Source: Streptomyces alboniger | GTDB taxonomy: Bacteria > Actinomycetota > Actinomycetes > Streptomycetales > Streptomycetaceae | Assembly: GCF_008704395.1 (NCBI RefSeq) | Contig: NZ_CP023695.1 | Coordinates: forward strand, 7,192,001-7,256,000 | Direction: 5' to 3' | DNA length: 64,000 bases | In this document: one piece after another, positions 18,502 to 26,878 of the stretch | Numbering within the stretch: the first letter of the stretch is position 1 | Layout of the letters: each line of letters begins with the position of its first letter | The notes under the pieces: generated by a model | Database searches by the model: none | Told to the model about the DNA's origin: nothing | What the model saw: the letters and a program-made list of their open reading frames with translations, nothing else | Position numbers and translations under genes: made by a program

Positions 18502-19680
18502 GTGAAAGTGGGACTGCTCACCCGGGAGTACCCGCCCGACGTGTACGGCGGCGCGGGTGTCCATGCCGAGTTCCTCGCCCGGGAGTTACGCTCCCTCGTC
18601 GACCTCGACGTGCACTGCTGGGGCAGGGGGACGGGCGAGGGCGCGGCCGAGGGGCTGACGCGCCACCGGCCCTGGCCCGCGCTCGACGGAGCCAACGACG
18701 CGCTGCGCACCTTCTCCGTGGACCTGGCGATGGCCGCCGCGCTCGCCGGGCGCGAGCTGGTCCACTCCCATACCTGGTACGCGAGTCTCGCGGGCCACGT
18801 CGGCAAGCTCCTGCACGGCATCCCGCACGTGATGACCTCGCACTCCCTGGAGCCCCTGCGCCCGTGGAAGGCCGAGCAACTGGGCGGCGGATACGCCCTG
18901 TCGGGCTGGGCCGAGCGCACCGCCGCCGAGTCCGCCGACGCGGTGATCGCGGTCTCCGGCGCCATGCGCGAGGACATCCTCGCCTGCTACCCCGCCGTCG
19001 ACCCGGCCAAGGTCCACGTGGTGCACAACGGCATCGACACCGAGCTGTACCGCCCCGACCCCGGCACGGACGTCCTGGAGCGGCTCGGCATCGACCCCGC
19101 GCGCCCCTACGTCCTGTTCGTCGGGCGCATCACCAGGCAGAAGGGCGTACCCCATCTGCTGCGCGCGGCACGCGAGTTGGACAGTAGCGCTCAGCTCGTG
19201 CTGTGTGCGGGAGCCCCCGACACCCCGGAGATCGACGCGGAGTTCCGCGTGCTCTTCGAGGAGCTGAGCCGGGGCCGCGCGGGCGTCCACTGGATACCCG
19301 AGATGCTGCCGCGCCCCGAGGTCGTCCAACTCCTCACCCACGCCACGGTGTTCGTCTGCCCGTCGGTGTACGAGCCACTGGGCATCGTCAACCTGGAGGC
19401 GATGGCGTGCGGTACGGCCGTCGTCGCCTCGCGGGTCGGCGGCATCCCCGAGGTCGTACAGGACGGCGTGAGCGGGCTGCTCGTCCCCTACGAGCACAAG
19501 GACCCGGAGGGCTTCGAACGCGACCTCGGGCGGACCCTCGACGAACTGCTCGCCGACCCGGCGCGGGCCGGGGCGATGGGCGCGGCCGGACGGCGGCGCG
19601 CCCTCGGCGAGTTCGGCTGGGACGCGGTCGCCCGGCGCACGGTCGAGGTGTACGAGGAGATCCTGCACGCCGACAGATAG
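18502..19680 (+). CDS. glgA: glycogen synthase (actinobacterial GlgA/GlgM type)
   Basis: A 392-residue GT4-type glucosyltransferase. It opens with KVGLLTREYPPDVYGGAGVH, and the donor site includes LFVGRITRQKG and the closing motif PSVYEPLGIVNLEAMACGT. Actinobacterial members are labelled glycogen synthase; the mycobacterial homologue GlgM makes maltose-1-phosphate from ADP-glucose, so either role is possible. The start GTG 18502 has GGAGGG six bases before it. It is followed by glgC after a 47-base spacer with a short repeated sequence, so the pair makes and uses ADP-glucose for glycogen or alpha-glucan. Confidence 0.92.
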   Translation: MKVGLLTREYPPDVYGGAGVHAEFLARELRSLVDLDVHCWGRGTGEGAAEGLTRHRPWPALDGANDALRTFSVDLAMAAALAGRELVHSHTWYASLAGHVGKLLHGIPHVMTSHSLEPLRPWKAEQLGGGYALSGWAERTAAESADAVIAVSGAMREDILACYPAVDPAKVHVVHNGIDTELYRPDPGTDVLERLGIDPARPYVLFVGRITRQKGVPHLLRAARELDSSAQLVLCAGAPDTPEIDAEFRVLFEELSRGRAGVHWIPEMLPRPEVVQLLTHATVFVCPSVYEPLGIVNLEAMACGTAVVASRVGGIPEVVQDGVSGLLVPYEHKDPEGFERDLGRTLDELLADPARAGAMGAAGRRRALGEFGWDAVARRTVEVYEEILHADR

Positions 19681-19727
19681 CCGACAAGGCCGACATGGCC
19701 AACAAGGCCGACAGGTAGGGGGCTGGT

Positions 19728-20945
19728 ATGCGCGGTGGACCTTCGGTGCTCGGAATCGTGCTCGCGGGCGGGGAGGGGAAGCGGCTGATGCCGCTCACCG
19801 CCGACCGGGCCAAGCCGGCGGTCACGTTCGGCGGGACGTACCGCCTCGTGGACTTCGTCCTGTCCAATCTCGTCAACGCCGACATCCTGCGCGTCTGCGT
19901 CCTCACCCAGTACAAATCGCACTCCCTGGACCGGCACGTGACGACGACCTGGCGCATGTCGAGCCTGCTCGGCAACTACGTCACGCCCGTGCCCGCCCAG
20001 CAACGGCTCGGCCCGCGCTGGTATTTGGGCAGCGCCGACGCCATCCTCCAGTCGCTCAACCTCGTCCACGACGAACAGCCCGACTACATCGCCGTGTTCG
20101 GCGCCGACCACGTCTACCGCATGGACCCGCGGCAGATGCTCCAGCAGCACATCGACAACGGCGCCGCCGTGACCGTCGCCGGGATCAGGGTGCCCCGCGC
20201 CGACGCGTCCTCCTTCGGTGTCATCACACCCGCCCGCGACGGGACGCGCGTCGAGAGCTTCCTGGAGAAGCCCACCGATCCGCCGGGCCTCGCGGACGCC
20301 CCGAACAAGGTCTTCGCCTCCATGGGCAACTACCTCTTCACCACGAAGACCCTCGTCGACACCCTCCAGCAGGACGCCGAGAACGAGGACTCGGCGCACG
20401 ACATGGGCGGCTCCATCCTGCCGATGCTCACCGAGCGCGGCCTCGCCCAGGTGTACGACTTCGACGGCAACCACGTCCCCGGCGAGACCCCGCGCGACCA
20501 CGGCTACTGGCGTGACGTGGGCACCCTGGACTCGTACTACGACGCCCACATGGACCTGATCTCCGACCACCCCGTCTTCAACCTGGACAACCGGCGCTGG
20601 CCGATCTACACGCATTCGAGCGGCCTTCCGCCCGCGAAGTTCTGCGCGGGCGGGATAGCGGGCGAGTCGATCGTCAGCCCCGGGTGCGTCATCCGCGGCC
20701 AGGTCACCCGCTCCGTCCTCTCGCCCGGCGTGACCATCGAGGAGGGGGCGGTCGTACAGGGCTCGGTGCTGCACGACAACGTACGCGTGGGGCGGGGCGC
20801 GGTGGTGCGCGGCGCCGTCCTGGACAAGAACGTCGACGTGCCGCCCGGGGCGACCATCGGCGTCAATCCGGAGCGTGACGAGGAGCTGTACACGGTGTCG
20901 CGGAACGGAGTGATCGCGCTGGGCAAGGGACAGCTGGTCCAGTGA
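19728..20945 (+). CDS. glgC: glucose-1-phosphate adenylyltransferase (ADP-glucose pyrophosphorylase)
   Basis: A 405-residue enzyme that makes ADP-glucose from glucose-1-phosphate and ATP, the committed step of glycogen synthesis. The nucleotidyltransferase motif is [20 protein letters not shown] (residues 8-27). The catalytic-metal region GADHVYRMD and the sugar-site FLEKP are present. The C-terminal left-handed beta-helix (about 290-400) carries the usual hexapeptide-like repeats. The length is standard. It lies directly behind glgA on the same strand. Confidence 0.95.
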   Translation: MRGGPSVLGIVLAGGEGKRLMPLTADRAKPAVTFGGTYRLVDFVLSNLVNADILRVCVLTQYKSHSLDRHVTTTWRMSSLLGNYVTPVPAQQRLGPRWYLGSADAILQSLNLVHDEQPDYIAVFGADHVYRMDPRQMLQQHIDNGAAVTVAGIRVPRADASSFGVITPARDGTRVESFLEKPTDPPGLADAPNKVFASMGNYLFTTKTLVDTLQQDAENEDSAHDMGGSILPMLTERGLAQVYDFDGNHVPGETPRDHGYWRDVGTLDSYYDAHMDLISDHPVFNLDNRRWPIYTHSSGLPPAKFCAGGIAGESIVSPGCVIRGQVTRSVLSPGVTIEEGAVVQGSVLHDNVRVGRGAVVRGAVLDKNVDVPPGATIGVNPERDEELYTVSRNGVIALGKGQLVQ

Positions 20946-20962
20946 GCGCGCGGGCCGCGAGT

Positions 20963-20992
20963 TTGGTAGTGGGCGCCGGAGCTACGTAAAGT
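20963..20992 (+). promoter_or_regulatory. promoter of the zinc-ribbon SDR gene
   Basis: TTGGTA (20963-20968), an 18-base spacer and TAAAGT (20987-20992). This predicts a leader of about 60 bases before the ATG at 21061, with the -10 close to the vegetative consensus. Confidence 0.55.
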
Positions 20993-21060
20993 TCCGCTTT
21001 TGGGAGCTTCCGCGGACGGCCAGGCACGCCGCGGCACGGAATGACACGAGGACAGCGGCG

Positions 21061-22539
21061 ATGACGGTGACAGACGAAAGCCAGGAGGAGACCGTCGCGT
21101 ACGGTCCCGGCATCGACCCGGACCGTCTCGCCGTCTGCCTCAGCGTGCTCGACGAGCTGGACAAACTGGACGTCGACCACCCCGACGCGATCGCGGTCCG
21201 CCGTGCCACGGCCGGGATCTACCGCACGGTGAAGCAGCGCCGCCGCCAGGAGCGCCGCGCCGCCAAGACCGCCCACGACCGGGCGGTCACCGAGGCCACG
21301 GCCACCGGTTCCGCCGACCGCATCGACGACGAGACGGCGGGCGTGCTGCCCTCCTCCTCGGCGAAGGGCGAGATCGCGGGGATACTCCAGCGCCCGCGCT
21401 CCTGCTACACCTGCAAGACGCGGTACGTCGAGGTCGACGCGTTCTACCACCAGCTCTGCCAGAACTGCGCCGCCGAGAACCGCGCCCGCCGCGACGCCCG
21501 CACCGACCTGACCGGCAAGCGCGCCCTGCTCACCGGCGGCCGCGCCAAGATCGGCATGTACATCGCGCTGCGGCTGCTGCGTGACGGCGCGCACACCACC
21601 ATCACCACGCGCTTCCCGAGCGACGCGATCCGCCGCTTCAAGGCCATGCCCGACAGCGACGAGTGGATCCACCGCCTGAAGATCGTCGGCATCGACCTGC
21701 GCGACCCGGCCCAGGTCGTCGCGCTCGCCGAGTCGGTCGCCGCGGAGGGCCCCCTCGACGTACTGATCAACAACGCCGCGCAGACCGTACGCCGCTCCCC
21801 GCAGGCCTACAGCGAACTCGTCGCCGCCGAGTCCGCCCCGCTGCCCGCCGGGGAACTGCCCTCCTCCGAGGTGATCGGCACCTTCGGCTCCGGCGCCGTG
21901 GCCGCGCTGCCCGTCCCCGGCGGCGGCGCGCTGACCGCCGCCGACGTCACCGGACTCGCGCTGGTCACGGGCTCGGCGTCCCTGGAGCGCATCGCGGCTG
22001 GTACGGCCATCGACGCGGGTGGCCTGGTGCCCGACCTGCACGACACCAACAGCTGGATCCAGACGGTGGAGGAGGTCGGCCCGATCGAGCTGCTCGAAGT
22101 CCAGCTGTGCAACTCGACGGCGCCGTTCATCCTCATCAGCCACCTGCGTTCCGCCATGGCGGCCGCCGCCGCGGCGAACGAGGACGGCCGCGCGTACGTC
22201 GTGAACGTCTCCGCCATGGAGGGCGTTTTCGGCCGCGGCTACAAGGGCGCGGGCCACCCGCACACCAACATGGCCAAGGCCGCCCTGAACATGCTGACCC
22301 GCACCAGCGCGCAGGAGATGTTCGAGAAGGACCGCATCCTGATGACCGCGGTCGACACCGGCTGGATCACCGACGAGCGTCCGCACCCCGACAAGATGCG
22401 CCTGGCCGAGGAGGGCTTCCACGCCCCGCTGGACCTGATCGACGGCGCGGCACGCGTCTACGACCCGATCGTCCGCGGCCAGGCCGGCGAGGATCTGTTC
22501 GGCGTCTTCCTCAAGGACTACGCGCCCGGTAAGTGGTAG
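21061..22539 (+). CDS. atypical SDR oxidoreductase with N-terminal zinc ribbon
   Basis: A 492-residue, three-part protein. Residues 1-100 are a charged helical region. Residues 111-138 form a zinc ribbon with two CxxC pairs (CYTC and CQNC). Residues 150-490 are a short-chain dehydrogenase fold (LLTGGRAKIGMYIAL, then NNAAQT). An insertion of about 100 residues precedes the catalytic region. There the serine is present (NVSAMEG), but the usual YxxxK reads TNMAK, so the catalytic tyrosine is replaced by threonine. It is widespread in Streptomyces under the generic SDR label; the reaction is unknown. It has its own promoter and terminator. Confidence 0.83.
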   Translation: MTVTDESQEETVAYGPGIDPDRLAVCLSVLDELDKLDVDHPDAIAVRRATAGIYRTVKQRRRQERRAAKTAHDRAVTEATATGSADRIDDETAGVLPSSSAKGEIAGILQRPRSCYTCKTRYVEVDAFYHQLCQNCAAENRARRDARTDLTGKRALLTGGRAKIGMYIALRLLRDGAHTTITTRFPSDAIRRFKAMPDSDEWIHRLKIVGIDLRDPAQVVALAESVAAEGPLDVLINNAAQTVRRSPQAYSELVAAESAPLPAGELPSSEVIGTFGSGAVAALPVPGGGALTAADVTGLALVTGSASLERIAAGTAIDAGGLVPDLHDTNSWIQTVEEVGPIELLEVQLCNSTAPFILISHLRSAMAAAAAANEDGRAYVVNVSAMEGVFGRGYKGAGHPHTNMAKAALNMLTRTSAQEMFEKDRILMTAVDTGWITDERPHPDKMRLAEEGFHAPLDLIDGAARVYDPIVRGQAGEDLFGVFLKDYAPGKW

Positions 22540-22553
22540 CAGGCGTGCGGGGG

Positions 22554-22576
22554 CGGGCCGCGTGACGGGCGGCCCG
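22554..22576 (+). terminator. terminator of the zinc-ribbon SDR gene
   Basis: An 8-bp perfect stem (22554-22561 with 22569-22576) and a 7-base loop, 15 bases after the stop, with partial pairing continuing outside. Confidence 0.65.
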
Positions 22577-22703
22577 CGCACCCGAACGGCTCAACGTCCA
22601 CCCCTGTCACCTGCGCCCCTGTGGCCCCAGGCACCCGGCCGGGGCTTCGGTGTCCGGAATTTACCCAGCCTTGAGCTTCCATCGAGCACGGCCGCGCTCA
22701 TTT

Positions 22704-22716
22704 GGTTAACCTAGGT
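22704..22716 (+). promoter_or_regulatory. two overlapping palindromes upstream of the 57-residue peptide gene
   Basis: GGTTAACC (22704-22711) overlaps ACCTAGGT (22709-22716), and a -10-like TAACCT lies across them. They are in the 325-base gap 22540-22864, otherwise only holding the SDR terminator. The position fits an operator or promoter about 150 bases above the peptide gene. There is no matching -35. Confidence 0.35.
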
Positions 22717-22864
22717 CGAACGGGTGGCCACGAGAGATCCACAAACGTCTCTCGGCCACCCCGGGGACTGGCCGGCGACCACGGCCGCGGTCCCGCCAGA
22801 CACCGGCGCCACCGCGACCGAACTGCCCTTGGCCTTTCCGTTACGCGACACAAAGGAGTGCGCG

Positions 22865-23038
22865 GTGGCACCAGAACTGACGAAGCAGGAGAAGCGACCG
22901 GCGGAACGCGGCGGCGAGCGGGCCGGTAGACCCCCCAAGCTGCGCAACCTGGAGGCATGGGCCAAGGCGGCCCCCATCCGGCTGGCGGGCTACGAGGACG
23001 ACCTCGCCGAGCCGCACATCCTCCCCGGTATCGACTGA
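22865..23038 (+). CDS. 57-residue peptide of unknown function
   Basis: The first 24 residues are rich in Lys, Arg and Glu. The rest reads RNLEAWAKAAPIRLAGY and then an acidic tail EDDLAEPHILPGID. There is no signal peptide, membrane segment or cysteine. AAAGGAG lies six bases before GTG 22865, and a strong hairpin follows the stop, so this looks like a real single-gene transcript. A longer frame from 22724 exists but lacks a ribosome site. The two-part layout (charged N-part, distinct acidic C-part) would suit a small binding protein or a modified-peptide precursor, but no modifying enzyme is adjacent. I do not recognise it. Confidence 0.65.
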   Translation: MAPELTKQEKRPAERGGERAGRPPKLRNLEAWAKAAPIRLAGYEDDLAEPHILPGID

Positions 23039-23070
23039 TCGGTACCTCTCCGGTCCGTCCGCTTCGCCCC

Positions 23071-23098
23071 GTGCCCCCTGCCTCTCGGCGGGGGGCAC
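23071..23098 (+). terminator. terminator of the 57-residue peptide gene
   Basis: A perfect 8-bp stem GTGCCCCC/GGGGGCAC (23071-23078 with 23091-23098) with a 12-base loop, 32 bases after the stop. Confidence 0.7.
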
Positions 23099-23244
23099 AG
23101 GCGTTTCGGGGAGGCCCGTTCCCGATGGCGTGGCGGGCGGGCCGGTGTTCCCCGCGGCGCGAGCGGCCGTCCCCTCCACGGCCGTCCGCCCCCGTCGCCA
23201 TCTCACGCCAGTACCCAGCAGGGGCCGGGAGATTCACGCGGACG

Positions 23245-23273
23245 TTGACAGATGGGGAGCCGGTGACTGTAAT
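23245..23273 (+). promoter_or_regulatory. near-consensus vegetative promoter with a long leader
   Basis: TTGACA (23245-23250), a 17-base spacer and TGTAAT (23268-23273). The transcript should start near 23280, leaving about 225 bases before the next annotated start at 23507. The gap 23039-23506 otherwise holds a terminator and a possible short upstream frame. Confidence 0.65.
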
Positions 23274-23307
23274 GGGGCGCGTGCCGCGTGGCGCCGACCA
23301 AAGAGAA

Positions 23308-23397
23308 GTGGGCAGGTCGGCGATCGGGCGAGCACCTTCACTCAAGGACGACGCCGATGAACACGTCGTGAGTTCACACCCCAGGGCCTTCGCCTGA
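23308..23397 (+). CDS. possible 29-residue leader peptide in a long 5' leader
   Basis: A GTG-started frame of 30 codons behind AAGAGAA, beginning about 28 bases after the expected transcript start. The product begins MGRSAIGRAPSLKDDADEHV and has no recognisable features. It could be an upstream regulatory frame for the gene at 23507, or chance. The purine-rich stretch just before the GTG is the only support. Confidence 0.25.
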   Translation: MGRSAIGRAPSLKDDADEHVVSSHPRAFA

Positions 23398-23506
23398 TCC
23401 GCGCGTCTTCGCGCGCTCCTCGTCACGCCCTCTTCGCGTGGCGCTCCCTCACCTTCACCGCGCTCGACGCGGTTCCTGACACCCTGTACGGAGATCTGAC
23501 ACCGTC

Positions 23507-24433
23507 ATGCCCACACCCTTCAACCAGTCCGTCATCGAGGAGTTCCGCGCCCGCGGCGGCAAGGTCGGCGGCCCCTTCGAAGGCAGCGAACTCCTCCTGC
23601 TCACCACCACAGGCGCGCAGTCCGGCAAGGAGCACACCACCCCCCTCGGCTTCGTCCGTGACGGCGGGCTGATCCTGCTCGTCGGATCGAACATGGGCGC
23701 GCCGCGCCACCCCGACTGGTACCGCAACATCCTGGCCCACCCCACGGTGACCGTGGAACTGGGCACCGCCACCTTCGAGGCGATCGCCGTCCCCGCCGAG
23801 GGCGAGCGCCGCGACCGGCTCTTCGAGCGCGTGGTGGCCGCCGAACCGGGATACGGCGACTACCAGACGCAGACCAGCCGGACCCTGCCGGTCATCGTCC
23901 TGGAGCGCCCCGCGCACGCGGCGGACATCCCCGAGGAGGCGGCGAGCCTCGCGGACAAGATGGTCCAGGTCCACCTCTGGCTGCGCGGCCAGCTCACGCA
24001 CGTACGCGACGAGACCGAGGCGTACTTCGAGGCGCTCGCCGCGCACCGCGGGCCGGGGGCGCCGCCGGCGCCGGGGCTCGGCCTGCAGATCCGCCAGCAC
24101 TGCCTGGCCTTCTGCGACGCCCTGGAGTTCCACCACACCAGCGAGGACGCGCACCTCTTCCCGGTGATGGCCGGTCACCACCCCGAGCTGCGTGAGACCT
24201 TCGACCGCCTCGCCGAGGAACACCGTGCGGTCGCCCGTATCCAGGGCGAACTCGCCGCGCTCCTGGCGGACGTCCACGGCACGCACCCCGAGCGGTTCCG
24301 CGCCGAACTGGCCCGAATGACGGACGAGTTGACCCGGCACCTCGACTACGAGGAGGCATCGCTCCTGCCGCTGCTCGCCGAACTGCCGTGGCCGCCCGGG
24401 CCGCCGACCGGGGAAGGAGAGCGCCGCCACTGA
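23507..24433 (+). CDS. deazaflavin-dependent nitroreductase-like domain fused to hemerythrin domain
   Basis: A 308-residue two-domain protein. Residues 1-140 match the DDN/split-barrel family of F420-dependent (or flavin) nitroreductases, with TTTGAQSGKEHTTPLGFVRD and GAPRHPDWYRNI. Residues 145-300 form a hemerythrin-like four-helix bundle with histidines placed to bind a di-iron centre (H-LWLRG, CDALEFHHTSED, EEHRAV and RHLDYEEASLLP). The fusion suggests an electron-transfer or oxygen/NO-sensing enzyme. It is preceded by a long leader. Its 3' end overlaps the convergent ligase gene by 88 bases. Confidence 0.88.
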   Translation: MPTPFNQSVIEEFRARGGKVGGPFEGSELLLLTTTGAQSGKEHTTPLGFVRDGGLILLVGSNMGAPRHPDWYRNILAHPTVTVELGTATFEAIAVPAEGERRDRLFERVVAAEPGYGDYQTQTSRTLPVIVLERPAHAADIPEEAASLADKMVQVHLWLRGQLTHVRDETEAYFEALAAHRGPGAPPAPGLGLQIRQHCLAFCDALEFHHTSEDAHLFPVMAGHHPELRETFDRLAEEHRAVARIQGELAALLADVHGTHPERFRAELARMTDELTRHLDYEEASLLPLLAELPWPPGPPTGEGERRH

Positions 24434-25539
24434 CGCGGGCTCACGGCCGTGCGGTCGGCCAGGTCGTCGACGACGTCGCGCAGGCTGCCCGCACGGGCGT
24501 GGACGGCGCGTTGGCGCTCGGCGCCGCCGCCGTGTGCGATGAGGTGCCGCAGGACCGCCGTCACCCGGGGGAGTTCCCCGCGCTCCGCCAGGGCCGGCCG
24601 GGCGTACGCGAGAAGCTCCCGGAGCCGGTGCGAGGTCGGCACGAGGCGGTGGGTCCGCGGATCGAGGCTGTGCCCGGTCAGACCGTCGCGGGCGCACCGC
24701 CAGTACGCGGCGCGCAGCAGCGCGTCGTCCATGGCGGGTCCGGGGTCCCCGCGGCGCACCCGCTCCAGCGCCTGCACGACCAGTGCCCGTACGAGGACGG
24801 CGAAGGCCGCCGCCTCCTCGACGGACGTGGGGACGTCCATCGCCCTGATCTCCACGGTCGGCAGGTGTGCGCACGGCCGCACGTCCCAGTACAGCGAGCG
24901 TTCACCGAGGGTCGCGCCGGTCTCCCGCAGCGCGGACGCGAGCGCGTCGTAGTGGGCGGCCGAGGAGAAGTACGGCGGCGGGCCCGCCACGGGCCACCGC
25001 GTGGCCCCCAGGGTCCGCCAACTGCAGTAGCCGCTGTCTCTCTCGTCCCAGAAGGGCGAGTTCGCCGCCATCGCCACCAGGACGGGCAGCCACGGCCGCA
25101 GATGGTTGCTGACCAGGACGGCGTGGTCCCGGTCGGGGACCTGGACGTGCACGTGGAGCCCGCAGAAGGCGAACGTGTCGTACAGCGACCGGAACGTGGC
25201 GAGCTGGGCGAGGTAGTGGGCGTCGCCGTTGAGCGGGATCGGCGCCCGCATGCCCAGCAGCGGAGTGCCGGAGGCGACGGGCCGCGAACCCTCGCCCGCC
25301 GCGGCGGTGGCCACGGCGCGGCGTACCCGCCGCAGCTCCTGACGCAGCTCCCCCAGAGTCCCGCAAGGGGGTGTCCTGCCCTCCACCTGGTACCGGGACG
25401 CCTCGCCCGTGACCAGGTCCCCTAGCTCCGGCCTGGCGCGAGCCAGGACCCGCGGCGCCGCCGCGACGACCGTGCGCTGTGCGGTGTCGACGAGGAAGTA
25501 CTCCTCCTCGACACCGACGGTGGGGGAGTGGTCCGCCAT
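24346..25539 (-). CDS. carboxylate-amine ligase of the YbdK/GCS2 family
   Basis: A 397-residue GCS2-family enzyme (glutamate-cysteine-ligase-like). It starts with the conserved TVGVEEEYFLVD. The middle has CGLHVHVQVPDRD and the ATP/metal-site glutamate region VEIRAMDVPTSVEEA. Such proteins join an amino acid carboxylate to an amine and in E. coli show weak gamma-glutamylcysteine synthesis. ATG 25539 begins at MADHSPTVGVEEEY and has AAGGA upstream; an earlier frame to 25647 is Arg-rich and unlikely. The C-terminal 50 residues are weakly conserved in type, and their codons overlap the convergent hemerythrin-fusion gene. Confidence 0.88.
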   Translation of the reverse strand: MADHSPTVGVEEEYFLVDTAQRTVVAAAPRVLARARPELGDLVTGEASRYQVEGRTPPCGTLGELRQELRRVRRAVATAAAGEGSRPVASGTPLLGMRAPIPLNGDAHYLAQLATFRSLYDTFAFCGLHVHVQVPDRDHAVLVSNHLRPWLPVLVAMAANSPFWDERDSGYCSWRTLGATRWPVAGPPPYFSSAAHYDALASALRETGATLGERSLYWDVRPCAHLPTVEIRAMDVPTSVEEAAAFAVLVRALVVQALERVRRGDPGPAMDDALLRAAYWRCARDGLTGHSLDPRTHRLVPTSHRLRELLAYARPALAERGELPRVTAVLRHLIAHGGGAERQRAVHARAGSLRDVVDDLADRTAVSPRQWRRSPSPVGGPGGHGSSASSGRSDASS

Positions 25540-25669
25540 GTGCCGTGTCCTTCCGCCGACGCGAGCGCGCATGCCCGTCCACTTTCCTCGCCCGAGGGGC
25601 CGGCTGCGACCCCGCGCACCCGGCCGCATGACCTGTTCCCGACCCATGGGCCGCCCCGCGGGCCCGGAC

Positions 25670-26722
25670 TCAGGCCCCGCGCACCGGCCCCGTGCTCTCC
25701 CGCTCGATGAGCCGGGGCAAGGGAACCTGCACGGTGGCCGCCGGGCCGTCGTCCAGGAGGGCGAGCAGTTCGCGGGCGGCGGTGCGGCCGAACGCCACGG
25801 TGTCCCGGGAGAGGGCCGTCAGCCACGGGTGCACCATGCGGCACAGCGCCGAGTCCTCCCAGGCCACGACCGACACGTCGTCCGGAACGACGAAACCCAG
25901 CGACGAGGCGGCGGCCACCCCGGCCACGGCCATCACGTCGTTGTCGTACACCAGGGCGGTCGGCGGCTCGGCCGCCTCCAGGACGCGCCGGGTCACGGCG
26001 GCGCCCTCCGCGTCGGAGTAGTCGGTCGGCACCGAACGCACCCCGGATAGGCCCCGGCTCGCAGCCTCGGCGCTCAGGGTGCGCATGCGGCGCTCGGTGT
26101 GCGCGAGCCCCTCCAGGCCCGCGATGTGCACGATGCGGCGGTGCCCGAGCGCGTGCAGGTGGCCCACGACCGACGCCATCGCCCCCGCGTCGTCCGCCCA
26201 CACCGTGGAGAGGCCCGCGTGGCCCGCGTCCGGGTCGGGCACGCCGCCCGTCACCACGGCGGGCAGCCCCAGCTCGTCGAGGAGCGCGGGCCGGGGGTCG
26301 GCCGTACGCGGGTCCACCACCAGCACGCCGTCCACCCGGTGCTCGGCCCACCAGCGGCGGTAGACCGCGCACTCGGCCGCCACGTCCTCCACGACCTGGA
26401 AGAGCAGCCCCAAGTGCCGCTCGGCCAGGACCTCCTGGACCCCGGAGATCAGTTGCAGGAAGAACGAGTCGACGCCCAGCGTCGCGGCGGGCCGCGCCAC
26501 GACCAGGCCCACCGTCGCCGAGCCCTCGCCGGACAGGGCACGCGCCGCGGTGCTGGGCCGCCAGCCCAGCTGCTCGGCGACCCTGCGCACCCGGTCGCGG
26601 GTGATGTCGGAGACGCCGGGCCGGTCGTTGAGCGCGAAGGAGACGGCGCTCTCGGAGACCCCGGCCCGGCGCGCGATGTCCTTCATGGTCGGCCGGCGTG
26701 CCGGTGACCGCTTGCCTTGCAC
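25670..26722 (-). CDS. LacI family transcriptional repressor of the sugar/mannoside locus
   Basis: A 350-residue regulator. The LacI helix-turn-helix lies at about residues 13-60 (TMKDIARRAGVSESAVSFAL), followed by a periplasmic-binding-protein-like effector domain. GTG 26722 has AAAGGGG ahead of it; an earlier in-frame ATG exists at 26785 but overlaps the operator and -10. It is divergent from the sugar-binding protein gene at 26991, and two operator-like palindromes lie above its own start. It probably represses itself and the transport and hydrolase genes until a sugar, perhaps a mannose or gluco-oligosaccharide, binds. Confidence 0.92.
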   Translation of the reverse strand: MQGKRSPARRPTMKDIARRAGVSESAVSFALNDRPGVSDITRDRVRRVAEQLGWRPSTAARALSGEGSATVGLVVARPAATLGVDSFFLQLISGVQEVLAERHLGLLFQVVEDVAAECAVYRRWWAEHRVDGVLVVDPRTADPRPALLDELGLPAVVTGGVPDPDAGHAGLSTVWADDAGAMASVVGHLHALGHRRIVHIAGLEGLAHTERRMRTLSAEAASRGLSGVRSVPTDYSDAEGAAVTRRVLEAAEPPTALVYDNDVMAVAGVAAASSLGFVVPDDVSVVAWEDSALCRMVHPWLTALSRDTVAFGRTAARELLALLDDGPAATVQVPLPRLIERESTGPVRGA

Positions 26723-26750
26723 CCGTAGCCCCTTTCGTGGCGCCCGCATA

Positions 26751-26764
26751 CTAAAGCGCTTGAG
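26751..26764. promoter_or_regulatory. LacI-type operator O2
   Basis: CTAAAGCGCTTGAG, centred on the palindrome AAGCGCTT typical of LacI-family sites. It lies downstream of the repressor's own -10, inside its leader. Confidence 0.65.
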
Positions 26765-26774
26765 CGACCAGACT

Positions 26775-26788
26775 CTAAAGCGCATTAG
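26775..26788. promoter_or_regulatory. LacI-type operator O1
   Basis: CTAAAGCGCATTAG, a second copy of the operator exactly 24 bases from the first. It covers the -10 of the repressor promoter, which fits autorepression. Confidence 0.65.
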
Positions 26789-26810
26789 TCATTCACCGCA
26801 AGACTCTCAA
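26782..26810 (-). promoter_or_regulatory. promoter of the LacI-family repressor
   Basis: On the minus strand TTGAGA (26805-26810), 17 bases, then TAATGC (26782-26787), overlapped by operator O1. Confidence 0.6.
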
Positions 26811-26878
26811 CACAGCCGTCTGACCTGGGGTGTTGGTGGGGAGATGGCGGGATCTTCGATATCGGTCTATCAAATCCA

